Of a stretch of DNA of 27,691 nucleotides, positions 7,195 to 15,700 are shown one piece after another; position 1 is the first letter of the stretch, and each line of letters begins with the position of its first letter. The stretch lies in contig DATKRK010000346.1 of NCBI GenBank assembly GCA_035532215.1, positions 1-27,691 on the forward strand. The letters are read 5' to 3'. Source of the stretch: JAICIG01 sp035532215 (lineage in GTDB: Bacteria; Planctomycetota; Planctomycetia; Pirellulales; JAICIG01). Under the pieces are notes generated by a model. That model was not told the DNA's origin and searched no databases. It worked only from the letters and a program-made list of their open reading frames with translations. The position numbers and the translations under genes were made by a program.

Positions 7195-7440
7195 ATGAGC
7201 ACTGCATCTGAATATCTGAAAACAGAACTGCAAACCTACGAAAAACACAAAGAATCGTTGCTGGGTAAAGAGGGGAAATACGTTCTCATTCACGGCACGG
7301 AAATCGGCGGCGTTTGGGATACTTACGAGGATGCTCTTCAGGCTGGATATCAAAAGTTTGGCATGGCTCCGTTTTTGGTGAAACAAATCCAGGGCATCGA
7401 GCGCGTGCAGTTCTTCACGCGTGAAATATGCCCTCCGTAA
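7195..7440 (+). CDS. Hypothetical 81-aa protein (DUF5678-like)
   Basis: Small soluble protein starting at ATG 7195, with AAGGAAGAG a few bases upstream; an in-frame upstream extension lacks coding character. The sequence has a charged helix (SEYLKTELQTYEKHKESLLG), then YVLIHGTEIGGVWDTYEDAL, then a C-terminal PFLVKQI. This resembles the short 'kYV.I.g.ev.g...dyeeAl..g...g..pFlv..i' proteins grouped as DUF5678, but I assign the family from memory only. No signal peptide or membrane segment is visible. It has its own AT-rich upstream region and is followed after 97 bp by the pseudouridine synthase gene. The function is unknown. Confidence 0.75.
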   Translation: MSTASEYLKTELQTYEKHKESLLGKEGKYVLIHGTEIGGVWDTYEDALQAGYQKFGMAPFLVKQIQGIERVQFFTREICPP

Positions 7441-7537
7441 TTGCCAGCATTGAGCAAGATGGCCCTATCATCTTAGAGGTCAACTCTTCTTTCGCCATTT
7501 CGATCGTTCGCCTGCGCCGCCCGATTCCTGAGTTCCC

Positions 7538-8620
7538 ATGCCTGCTCCCAAACGCCGCCCATCCTTTCGCAACGCGCCCCGCCGCGGCTCGAAGCCGAAA
7601 CGCGCTCCTCGAGCCGCTGGCGCGCCTGCCGAGGCGCCTGCCGGCGGCGAGCGCCTGCAAAAGGTCATGGCTTCCGCCGGCGTCGGCAGCCGCCGGCATT
7701 GCGAAGAGCTGATCGCTTCGGGCCGCGTGGAAGTCGATCGTCAGGTCGTCCGCGAACAGGGTACGAGAGTCGATCTCGCGCGACAGGAAATTCGCGTCGA
7801 CGGCACGCCGCTGGCGAAAACGAAGCGCGTTTACTTCCTCGTCAACAAGCCCCTCGGCGTCGTTTCGACGAATTTCGATCCCTCGGGCCGGCCGCGGGTG
7901 ATCGACTTGTTTCCGAACATCCGCGAGCGGCTGTTCACCGTCGGCCGCCTCGACCTGTCGAGCGAAGGGCTGATGCTCGTGACCAACGACGGCCAATTGG
8001 CCAACGAGTTGGCCCATCCTCGCTACGGCGTGGAAAAGACCTATCATGTGTTGGTGGCCGGCCAAGCCACGCCCGAAGCCTTGGCGCCGTTGCGGCAAGG
8101 CGTGCGCCTGGCCGAAGCGGTCGCGCGGGTCGAGAGCGTGCGGATCAAGTCGACCTTGAAACAAAGCACGCTGTTGGAAATCGTGCTGGCCGAAGGCCGC
8201 AATCGCGAAATTCGGCGTCTGTTGGCGAAAGTCGGGCATAAAGTGCTGCGTCTCAAGCGAGTCGCCTTGGGCGGCGTGCGTTTGAAAGATCTGGCGCCCG
8301 GCGAATTTCGCCGCTTGCGCAGCGACGAATTGCGGCTGCTCCGCCAACGCGCCAAGCCGGACGCCCAACGCCCGGCGACAAGTCGAGCGACCGAAATGCC
8401 TGATCGGCAAACCTACCGCAAGCCCAAAGAGCCTCGCCCCTCTCGCCCCGATCAAGCGGCTTCGCGTCCGGGCGGCGCTTCTGCCGGTTCGCGTAAACCG
8501 CACTCGCGCCCCACCAAAAAGGGCGGCTCGAAAGCGACGTCGAACCGGCCGGCCGATCGCCGCGGCCGCCCCAAAGGGCGCCGTTCCGAAGGGGGCAGTT
8601 CCCAAGGAGGCCGGCCATGA
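7538..8620 (+). CDS. rluB: 23S rRNA pseudouridine synthase, RluB/RsuA family
   Basis: RNA-modifying enzyme that isomerises a uridine to pseudouridine, most likely in 23S rRNA. An N-terminal Arg/Pro-rich tail (1-35) precedes an S4 RNA-binding domain (about 38-85, ERLQKVMASAGVGSRRHCEE). The catalytic domain has VGRLDLSSEGLMLVTN with the catalytic Asp139, then GVEKTYHVLV and the GRNREIRRLL motif. The C-terminus from about residue 275 is a long Lys/Arg/Pro/Ser-rich tail of the kind seen in several bacterial RluB proteins and likely to bind RNA. At 360 aa it is longer than the E. coli enzyme because of both tails. Its stop overlaps the next start (ATGA). RluB versus RsuA/RluE specificity cannot be settled from sequence alone. 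Confidence 0.88.
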   Translation: MPAPKRRPSFRNAPRRGSKPKRAPRAAGAPAEAPAGGERLQKVMASAGVGSRRHCEELIASGRVEVDRQVVREQGTRVDLARQEIRVDGTPLAKTKRVYFLVNKPLGVVSTNFDPSGRPRVIDLFPNIRERLFTVGRLDLSSEGLMLVTNDGQLANELAHPRYGVEKTYHVLVAGQATPEALAPLRQGVRLAEAVARVESVRIKSTLKQSTLLEIVLAEGRNREIRRLLAKVGHKVLRLKRVALGGVRLKDLAPGEFRRLRSDELRLLRQRAKPDAQRPATSRATEMPDRQTYRKPKEPRPSRPDQAASRPGGASAGSRKPHSRPTKKGGSKATSNRPADRRGRPKGRRSEGGSSQGGRP

Positions 8621-9546
8621 CGGCGCCGGCCGACGCAGCGCACGTCGCTCACTTTGCCGACTGCGCTCGTTTCGTCACGGTCGAGGCGGCCGAAAACCGG
8701 CGTCTCGCTCGCGACACGTATCGTCTGCGGTTCTTTTGCCCCTCGATCGCCGAACGCATCGTTCCCGGCCAGTTCGTCATGCTGCGTCTGGCGGGCTCGA
8801 ACGATCCGCTGCTGGGCCGGCCGTTGGCGCTTTACGACACGGTGCTCGACGAGGGCGGCCGCCCGGTCGGCGTCGACGTGGTCTACCTGGTCGTCGGCAA
8901 GCTGACCCGCAAGCTCGCCGCTCTCGCGCCGGGCCAGCCGCTGGAGGTTTGGGGACCGCTGGGCAATGGATTTGGGCCGCAGACGGCCGGTGGATTTGGG
9001 CCGCAAGCGGCCGGTGGTATTCCGCCGCAGCCGTCCGAACATTTAGTGATGGTCGCTGGCGGCATCGGACAGACGCCGTTTCCGGCGTTGGCCCAAGAAA
9101 CGCTCGGGCGGCGCCAATATGGCTCGCCGCCGCGGAGCGCGGCGCGGGCCGGCCGCGTCACGCTGTGCTATGGCGCGCGAAGCCGCGAGTATCTGGCCGG
9201 CGTCGAAGAATTCGAGCGACTGGGCGTGTCGGTGCAAATCAGCACCGATGACGGCTCGGCAGGGCGCCACGGCTTGGTCACCGAGCTGCTGAGCAAAATC
9301 CTCAACGAAGCCAAGACCTCGTGCCGCGTCGTGTGTTGCGGGCCCGAACGCATGCTGGAAGCCGTCGCCGAGTTGACGTGCCGGGCGGGCGTGCCGTGCC
9401 AGATCTCGCTGGAAACGCCGATGGCCTGCGGCATTGGCATTTGCTTCAGTTGCGTCGCCAAAGTCCGCGAGCCATCGGGCGGCTGGGATTACCGCCGCAC
9501 CTGCGTCGAAGGCCCGGTGTTCGACGCGGCCGCGATTGAGTTCTAA
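8617..9546 (+). CDS. pyrK: PyrK-like dihydroorotate dehydrogenase electron-transfer subunit
   Basis: Ferredoxin-reductase-type flavoprotein of the PyrK family, which passes electrons from dihydroorotate dehydrogenase to NAD. An N-terminal FAD-binding barrel carries RPLALYD (68-74). The NAD-binding half begins with MVAGGIGQTP (145-154) and contains the VVCCGPERML motif (238-247). The C-terminal 2Fe-2S site has Cys271, Cys276, Cys279 and Cys296 (CGIGICFSC...C). The ATG overlaps the rluB stop by 4 bp, with AAGGAGG about 6 nt upstream, so the two are co-translated. Residues 117-141 form an extra Gly/Pro/Gln-rich linker built from a tandem repeat. No pyrD is adjacent, so another flavin oxidoreductase partner is possible. 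Confidence 0.85.
   Translation: MTAPADAAHVAHFADCARFVTVEAAENRRLARDTYRLRFFCPSIAERIVPGQFVMLRLAGSNDPLLGRPLALYDTVLDEGGRPVGVDVVYLVVGKLTRKLAALAPGQPLEVWGPLGNGFGPQTAGGFGPQAAGGIPPQPSEHLVMVAGGIGQTPFPALAQETLGRRQYGSPPRSAARAGRVTLCYGARSREYLAGVEEFERLGVSVQISTDDGSAGRHGLVTELLSKILNEAKTSCRVVCCGPERMLEAVAELTCRAGVPCQISLETPMACGIGICFSCVAKVREPSGGWDYRRTCVEGPVFDAAAIEF
8968..9015 (+). repeat. In-frame 24-bp tandem duplication within the PyrK-like gene
   Basis: Two adjacent 24-bp units (8968-8991 and 8992-9015) differ at only two positions and encode GFGPQTAG and GFGPQAAG. They fall in the linker between the FAD and NAD domains and keep the frame. Confidence 0.85.
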
Positions 9547-9611
9547 TTCGTCTGAAGCGCCGCGTTTTTCTTGATTTCCGGCGCCATGCTCAGCATACTT
9601 AGGGCCTCCCT

Positions 9612-9747
9612 TAGCCCGGATTATTCATCAGCCCACACCAACCCGAAGCGCAAGCGAGGCGGAGCAACGCACTTACCTCGCTGGCGCTTCGGGTTTGTAT
9701 GGAGCGATTTGTCAAGTAATAGCTGGGCTGATGAATAATCCGGGTTA
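9612..9747. repeat. 136-bp nested inverted repeat (MITE-like)
   Basis: Outer arms at 9612-9635 and 9724-9747 match at 23 of 24 positions (core CCCGGATTATTCATCAGCCC). Inner arms at 9640-9659 and 9676-9696 (core ACCCGAAGCG) form a second hairpin. No ORF lies inside. Apart from this element the 304-bp gap 9547-9850 holds nothing recognisable. Confidence 0.85.
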
Positions 9748-9850
9748 GCTTAGTGCATCAAGCGGCGCAAATTAGCGCCTCCGGCTCGTCTCCGACGGCG
9801 TGCTTACGATTGCCCCAGGCTCGCGGCTCCTCAAGCCCTAGGAAACTATC

Positions 9851-10876
9851 ATGAAACTGGCTGGTCTTCTGCTTCCCTTCGTCTGTGGCTTACTGGCCGC
9901 TGCCTCCCGCGGCGAGGATTGGATCGCTTACCAAGGCGGCGAGGGGCCAGGCCGGGGCAAGCACGTGGTGTTTCTTTCCGGCGATGAAGAATATCGCTCG
10001 GAGGAAGGCCTGCCGATGCTGGCCAAGATTCTCAGCCAGCGGCACGGCTTCGATTGCACCGTGCTGTTCTCGGTCGACGCCGACGGCACGATCGATCCCG
10101 ACAATGGCTCGAGCCTGTCGGGCGCCGAGGCGCTCGATTCGGCCGACGCGATCGTGATGCTGTTGCGGTTCCGGCATTGGCCCGACGACGTGAACGAGCG
10201 ATTCCTGAAGGCCGTCGAGCGCGGCGTGCCGATCATCGCGCTGCGCACCAGCACGCACGCCTTCAACATGCCGGGCGACAGCAAGTTCAAGAACCTCACG
10301 GCGTTTGGCAAGCAGGTGCTCGGCGAGCAGTGGGTCAGCCATTGGGGCAGCCACAAGCACGAAGCGACGCGCGGCGTGATCGAACCGTCGGCGGCGGGCG
10401 ATCCGATCTTTCGCGGCGTGACCGACATCTTCGCCGACACCGACGTCTACGAAGCGCATCCGCCGGCCGACGCCAAGATTCTCGTCCGCGGCCAGGTGCT
10501 CAAGGGCATGCACCACGACGATCCGCCGGCCGATTACAAGAAGCGCACGGCCCAGGGTCAGGAACAAGGCGTCAACGATCCGATGATGCCGGTCGCCTGG
10601 ACGCGAATCAACAAGGCCCCTTCAGGCCAGCAAAACAAGGTGTTTTGCACCACCATGGGCGCCGCCACCGACTTGCAAAGCGAAGGGCTGCGACGATTGG
10701 TCGTCAACGCCGTTTATTGGGGCTTGGGGCTCGACGTGCCGGCCAAGGCCGACGTGGCCTTCGTCGACGACTACCGGCCGACGATGTACGGCTTCAAAGG
10801 CTATCGCCGCGGCATCAAGCCGGCCGACCACGCCTTGGGCAAGGTGCTGCCGGCCGGAACGGCGGAAAAGCCGTAG
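9851..10876 (+). CDS. Secreted ThuA-like domain protein
   Basis: Exported protein of the ThuA-like (trehalose-utilisation, glutamine-amidotransferase-like fold) group that is abundant in planctomycetes. A signal peptide (MKLAGLLLPFVCGLLAAASRG) leads to a domain with HVVFLSGDEEYRSEEGLPML (38-57), a strand/turn DSADAIVMLLRFRHWP, and PIIALRTSTHAF. Then come HWGSHKHEATRG and a conserved C-terminal region, VFCTTMGAATDLQSEGLRRLVVNAVYWGLG. It is 341 aa and apparently complete; ATG 9851 has TAGGAAA about 6 nt upstream. Family members are often encoded near DUF1080 or sugar-catabolic genes, and a DUF1080-containing protein lies 1.9 kb downstream. The substrate is unknown; a role in carbohydrate processing in the periplasm is inference. 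Confidence 0.85.
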   Translation: MKLAGLLLPFVCGLLAAASRGEDWIAYQGGEGPGRGKHVVFLSGDEEYRSEEGLPMLAKILSQRHGFDCTVLFSVDADGTIDPDNGSSLSGAEALDSADAIVMLLRFRHWPDDVNERFLKAVERGVPIIALRTSTHAFNMPGDSKFKNLTAFGKQVLGEQWVSHWGSHKHEATRGVIEPSAAGDPIFRGVTDIFADTDVYEAHPPADAKILVRGQVLKGMHHDDPPADYKKRTAQGQEQGVNDPMMPVAWTRINKAPSGQQNKVFCTTMGAATDLQSEGLRRLVVNAVYWGLGLDVPAKADVAFVDDYRPTMYGFKGYRRGIKPADHALGKVLPAGTAEKP

Positions 10877-10892
10877 GCTTTTAGCGGGCGAG

Positions 10893-11010
10893 GAAATCGG
10901 AGAGAGGCGTCGTGCGGTTCGGCAGCGGCCGAGCTTGTGCGGCATAGGGGCGACGGACATGCAGAGGCGCCAGGGGCGGTTTGCGGTTCGATCCTATCCT
11001 CTCCGATTTC
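10893..11010. repeat. 12-bp perfect inverted repeat bracketing the gap before the zinc-finger gene
   Basis: GAAATCGGAGAG at 10893-10904 is the exact complement of CTCTCCGATTTC at 10999-11010. The arms bracket most of the ThuA to zinc-finger gap, and the right arm ends 15 bp before the next ATG, so pairing in the mRNA could affect its translation (inference). Confidence 0.5.
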
Positions 11011-11025
11011 TTTCAATCGCCAGCC

Positions 11026-11730
11026 ATGAGCATCGACATCAAGTGCAATTCGTGCAGCTCGAAGTACAGCGTTCCGGATCGTTTAGCGGGCGGATCGGTG
11101 AAGTGCAGCAAGTGCCACGCGCCGATTCACGTGCCGATCGTTCCCCGTCAACCGGAACCGGCGCCCGCGGCCACGGCGTCGGACGCAGCCGACTTGGCGT
11201 TTGAGTACACGCCGAATCTCGGGCCGCGAGGCGCCGCCCAGACTGCCGCGCTAGCGGCCGCGCCCCCGGCGCGCGAGCCGGAGCCTGCGGAAAGCAGCGT
11301 CGCCGAAGCGCCGCTCGACGAGTCTCCGAGTCCCGAAGCGGCGCCCGTCGCGCGCCGCGCGAGACTGCGACTCAACTTCTCCTGGCTCAAGTTCCCCGTT
11401 CGGCGGCCGGCGCTGCCAGCGGCCGACGCGGCGCCGGCCAGCGGCTTTCGCGTACGCCGTTATTGGACCGGCGCGCTGGCGCCGTCGCTGTGGATCCTAT
11501 CGCTGGTCGGCGCCGCTTACCTGATATTTGCCTGCCTGCGGCAACTGCTGTCGCTGGGCAGCCTGCCCGCGGAGTTGCAGCAATGGGCCCTGTGGAGCGG
11601 CATCGTGCAGATCGTCGGCGTCGCCGCGCTGTTGATCGTCATCCGCATCGCGATTGAGACCGTCAGCGTGTTGTTCGAGATCGCCGGGACGCTGCGCGAA
11701 GTGCGCGACGAATTGCGCAGCCGAAGCTGA
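11026..11730 (+). CDS. MJ0042-type zinc finger plus DUF4282-like membrane protein
   Basis: 234-aa protein starting at ATG 11026, a start chosen because the finger begins immediately. Residues 4-35 form a treble-clef-like finger with Cys7, Cys10, Cys27 and Cys30 (IKCNSCSSKYSVPD, then VKCSKCHAPIHVP), matching the MJ0042/zinc-ribbon pattern of many planctomycete proteins. A low-complexity Ala/Pro/Glu linker (about 40-120) follows, then a basic stretch. Two membrane segments lie at about 150-175 and 188-215. The region around them, ending FEIAGTLREVRDELRS, resembles DUF4282 membrane proteins. The finger would sit in the cytoplasm. The function is unknown. Confidence 0.8.
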   Translation: MSIDIKCNSCSSKYSVPDRLAGGSVKCSKCHAPIHVPIVPRQPEPAPAATASDAADLAFEYTPNLGPRGAAQTAALAAAPPAREPEPAESSVAEAPLDESPSPEAAPVARRARLRLNFSWLKFPVRRPALPAADAAPASGFRVRRYWTGALAPSLWILSLVGAAYLIFACLRQLLSLGSLPAELQQWALWSGIVQIVGVAALLIVIRIAIETVSVLFEIAGTLREVRDELRSRS

Positions 11731-11799
11731 CGCGGGCGATTCTCTCAGCAGGCATCTCAAGCTGCGCCGTTGGCCGCTTGCCGGGCTCGTGGAAAAATC

Positions 11800-11949
11800 G
11801 GGCGTAAGTAGGGGTCCGTGCGGTTGATTCTGTAGGGCACGCCCTCCGCGGCGCTCCGCGATAGCGCGAATCGGCGCGATTCCCTCGCTTCACGGCACGC
11901 CGCGGAGGGCGTGCCCTACAGGCTTTGGCGCGAACGTCTACTTGCGCCC
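11800..11949 (+). repeat. 150-bp MITE-like element, family A, copy 3
   Basis: Terminal inverted repeats GGGCGTAAGTAG (11800-11811) and CTACTTGCGCCC (11938-11949) match at 11 of 12 positions. The interior is a near-perfect palindrome (GTAGGGCACGCCCTCCGCGGCG...GCCGCGGAGGGCGTGCCC) around GCGCGAATCGGCGCGATT. It is collinear with 3564-3714. The rest of the 359-bp gap 11731-12089 shows no gene. Confidence 0.85.
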
Positions 11950-12089
11950 AAAAAAATCGCACTCCCAGCCGGCTCAAGGTTTTCGGATGTCGCCTCGGCG
12001 CCATAGAATTCGGCATAGAGCATGCTGCCGAGTGAGGCGTTCGTTTGCCTGCACGACGACGAATGGGCTGCCAGGAAGGAAACGGTGCA

Positions 12090-12395
12090 ATGGACGCCGA
12101 AACAGTGGAGCGGCTGATCGGGCAACTCAGAGACATCGAAGCGGCCGTTCGCCAGCGCGCCGCGTCGGCACTGGCGGAACTTGGCCCGCTGGGCGCCGCG
12201 GCCCTGCCCGCGTTGATCAAGGCGCTCGACGATCGGTCTTGCGGCGTGCGGCGCAGGGCCGCCGAAGCCCTGGGCCAGATAGGAGCTGCGGCCGGGCAGG
12301 CTCTGCCGGCATTGACCAGGGCGACCCGCGATCCGATCCACACGGTTCGGAATGCCGCCTGGGCCGCCATCGAACGGATCCGACCGCGGCGATAG
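12090..12395 (+). CDS. Small HEAT-repeat (PBS-lyase-like) protein, 101 aa
   Basis: ATG 12090 has AGGAAGGA upstream at good spacing; a longer in-frame TTG start lacks support. The protein is made of helical repeats: DIEAAVRQRAASALAELGPLG, then a unit ALPALIKALDDRSCGVRRRAAEALGQIG, then a third, ALPALTRATRDPIHTVRNAAWAAIERI. This is the HEAT or PBS-lyase repeat signature (ALP.L...L.D....VR..A..ALG.IG), a protein-binding scaffold. There is no signal peptide, so it is probably cytosolic. It may be a free-standing adaptor or a remnant of a longer HEAT protein. It is flanked on both sides by repeat elements and has no functional neighbour. Confidence 0.8.
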   Translation: MDAETVERLIGQLRDIEAAVRQRAASALAELGPLGAAALPALIKALDDRSCGVRRRAAEALGQIGAAAGQALPALTRATRDPIHTVRNAAWAAIERIRPRR

Positions 12396-12429
12396 TGCGT
12401 TATCACGACTTGAGTTTAGGGTAGAGGCG

Positions 12430-12639
12430 AGCCACGGATGAAACACGGATCGGAGATGGTGTTTTCCAATTTGGCTCCTCACCGGCGTCTCACTTACCAA
12501 CGCCACGTTTATTTGCCCGGCAATGCCTTGGAAAACGCAACCCCAACCCTGCTAAGGAGCGATAAAGCCACCCATCGATCCTGCGGAAGAGCCTCGTTCT
12601 GCATTTCATCCGTGTTTTATCCGTGTTTCATCCGTGGCT
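12430..12639. repeat. 210-bp element with perfect 21-bp terminal inverted repeats
   Basis: The arms at 12430-12450 and 12619-12639 are exact complements (core CCACGGATGAAACACGGAT). The right end also carries a second, partial CCGTGTTTTATCCGTG unit just inside. No credible ORF lies in the interior. It fills much of the 372-bp gap 12396-12767. Confidence 0.8.
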
Positions 12640-12713
12640 AAATACCGGTCGCTCGCGGCGAACCCGGCGCCTCGATCTCATCCCGGTCGCTCGCCCTGCG
12701 CTCGGCATGCCCC

Positions 12714-12719
12714 TATAAT
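12714..12719 (+). promoter_or_regulatory. Candidate -10 box of the three-domain exported protein gene
   Basis: A perfect TATAAT lies 48 bp before the ATG at 12768. The -35 region at the usual distance (about 12691-12696, TCGCCC) is poor, so an activator or a different sigma factor would be needed. Confidence 0.35.
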
Positions 12720-12767
12720 CTTCACCGTTTCCAGGCCAAGTTTCCCAGAATTCAGCGAGCAATCTCA

Positions 12768-15700
12768 ATGACTCGAAACCACTTGAAACCCTGCCGCATT
12801 GCAATCAAATCGCTGCTGGCAATGGTCGCCGGCTGCTGCTTGCCGCTCGTTTCATCGCACGTCGCCGCCGCGGAGGAAAACGGCTGGCAAGAATTGTTCA
12901 ACGGCAAGAATCTGGCCGGTTGGCGCGAGGGCGCCGGAAACTGGCTCGTCGCCAAGGGCGTGTCGCTCGCCCCTGATAACGACCGCCTGTTCAAGATCGA
13001 GCCCGGCGCCGGCGTCTTGGTGAACGGCAGCGAAGGCAAAGTGCGCAACCTGCTCAGCCAGGAAGAATTCGGCGACGTCGAGGCCCGCATCGAGTTCACG
13101 CTGCCCAAGGGTTCGAACTCGGGCATCTATTTCCAGGGACGCTACGAGATCCAGATTCTCGACAGTTTCGGCGTCGAACATCCCAAGTACGGCGACTGCG
13201 GCGGCGTCTATCAGCGTTGGAAAGACGACCTGGGCTACGAAGGGCACGCGCCCAAGCTCAACGCCAGCTTGCCGCCGGGCGAGTGGCAGACGTTCGACAT
13301 CGTGTTCACGGCGCCGCGGTTCGACGCCGACGGCAAGAAGGTCGCCAACGCCCGGTTCGTGAAAGTCGTTCACAACGGCAAGCTGATCCACGAGAACGTC
13401 GAATTGACCGGCCCCACGCGGGCCGGCATTTCGGAAGACGAGGCGCCCCTTGGGCCGCTCTTGATTCAAGGCGACCACGGCCCGGTGGCGTTTCGCCAGG
13501 TGCGCGTCAGGCCGCTCGCCGGCGCCGACGGGGGCGCGGCACGGCTGCAACGGCCGCGGCAACTGCCGGGGCTGCAACAGTCGGGCAGCATCTTGCTGCC
13601 TAACCAATGGTCGCTCAACCCGGTCGGCAAGCAAATCAAGCTGGGCGATTTTCCGGTGCAGATCGTTTTGCACCCCAGCCAACCCTTCGCGGCGGTGCTG
13701 CACGCCGGCTATGGAGAGCATGAAATCGTCGTCGTCGATCTCAAGCGGCAACGGATCGTTTCGCGAGTCAGCCTGGACCAGGCGTTCTACGGCCTCTGCT
13801 TCGATCCGCAGGGCAAACGCTTGTTCGCCAGCGGCGGCGAATTCGAAGTCGTTCACCAGTTCGCCTTCGACGACGGCTATTTGAGCGACCATCGCGAACT
13901 GTCCGTCGCCAAGACGAGCGAGACCTTCGTGCCCGCCGGCCTGGCCTGCGACGCGAAGGGCGAAACGCTGTACTCGGCCGGCGGCTGGGGCCACGCCGTG
14001 TGCGTGTTGCCGCTGGACGCGCCTGAACAAGCCAAACGGGCGGCGCTGGAAAAAGACAGCTATCCTTACGCCGTGTTGCCGACCTCCGACGGCAAGCGGC
14101 TGTTCGTCAGCCTGTGGGGCCGCTCGGCCGTGGCGGTGTTGAACCTCAAGACGCTCAAGGTCGACGCCGAGTGGACCACCGCGGCGCATCCGACCGAGAT
14201 GGCTCTTTCGCCCGACGGCCAGCGGCTATTCGTGGCCTGCGCGAATTCGAATACTGTTTCGGTGCTCGATGCCGGCTCAGGGAAGGCGCTCGAAACCATT
14301 TCCAGCGCCCTGCACGCGAAAGCCGCCAACGGCAGCACGCCGAATAGCCTCTCGCTGACGCCCGACGGCAAGGTGCTGTTCATCGCCAACGCCGACAACA
14401 ACAACGTGGCGATGTTCAACGTCAGCGAGCCGGGCCAGAGCCGCTCGCTGGGCTTTCTGCCGGCCGGCTGGTATCCGACGTCAGTTCGCTATTCGCCGCT
14501 CGACGAGCGAATTTATATCGCCAACGGCAAAGGGCTGATTTCGAAGGCCAACGCCCAAGGGCCCGATCCGCTCAAACGCGCCCCGGCCGAGGGGGCGTCG
14601 GATGCCTGGCGGCAATATATCGGCGGGCTATTGCAGGGCACGTTGAGCGTCATCGACAGCCCTTCGCCCAAGGAAATGGCCGAGTTTACCGCGGCGGCCT
14701 ATCGCTCCAGCCCGCTGAAGGCCGATCAATCGCCCGTGGCCGAACCAGCCGAAGCGAATCATCCGATTCCAGCCAAGCTGGGCGAGCCGAGCCCGATCAA
14801 GCACTGCATTTACATCATCAAAGAGAACCGCACCTACGACCAGGTCTTCGGCGACCTGCCCGAGGGCAACGGCGCCCCGCAGTTGTGCCTGTTCGATGAG
14901 AAGGTGACGCCCAACCATCACGCTCTGGCGCGGCAGTTCGTGCTGCTGGACAATTTTTACGTCGAGAGCGAAGTCAGCGCCGACGGGCACGAATGGACGA
15001 TGGCGGCCTACGCCACCGATTTCGTCGAGAAGACCTGGCCCTTGGTCTACCGCGGCGGCAAGAAGAAGCTGAGCTATCCGAGTGAAGGCAATTTCGAGAT
15101 CGCCGTGCCGGCGGGCGGCTACATTTTCGACCGCTGCCGCGAGGCGGGCGTCAGCTATCGCAGCTACGGCGAGTTCATCAAGGCAGGCAAGGTTCCCGAA
15201 CCCGCGCCGGCCGTGGCCCAGTCGCTGGCCGGACATTTCGATCCGGAGTTTCACGGCTGGGATCTCGACTATCCCGACGTGAAGCGGGCCGAACGCTTCA
15301 TCGAGGAACTAAAACGCTTCGAGCAGGCCGGCGAGATGCCGCGGTTTTCCGTCGTCCGCCTGCCGAACGATCACACGGCCGGCATGGCCAAGGGCAAGCC
15401 GACGCCCACGGCGATGGTGGCCGACAACGACCTGGCGCTGGGCCTGTTGGTCGAAGCCGTCTCGAAGAGCAAGTTCTGGAAAGACACGGCGATCTTCGTC
15501 GTCGAGGACGACGCCCAGAACGGTTCCGACCACGTCGACGCCCACCGCACGGTAGCGCTCGCGATCAGCCCCTATTGCAAGCGGCACGCGGTCGATTCCA
15601 GCATGTATTCCACCAGCAGCATGCTGCGGACGATGGAGTTGATCTTGGGCCTGGAGCCGATGAGCCAGTTCGACGCCGCCGCGCGGCCGATGTACGACTC

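Noticed and set aside
7415..8605. 396-aa open frame opposite rluB
   Set aside because: Antisense to a well-supported pseudouridine synthase; Arg/Ala-rich shadow.
12852..14189. 445-aa open frame on the minus strand within the fusion protein gene
   Set aside because: Shadow of the propeller/DUF1080 coding strand, with no recognisable domain.
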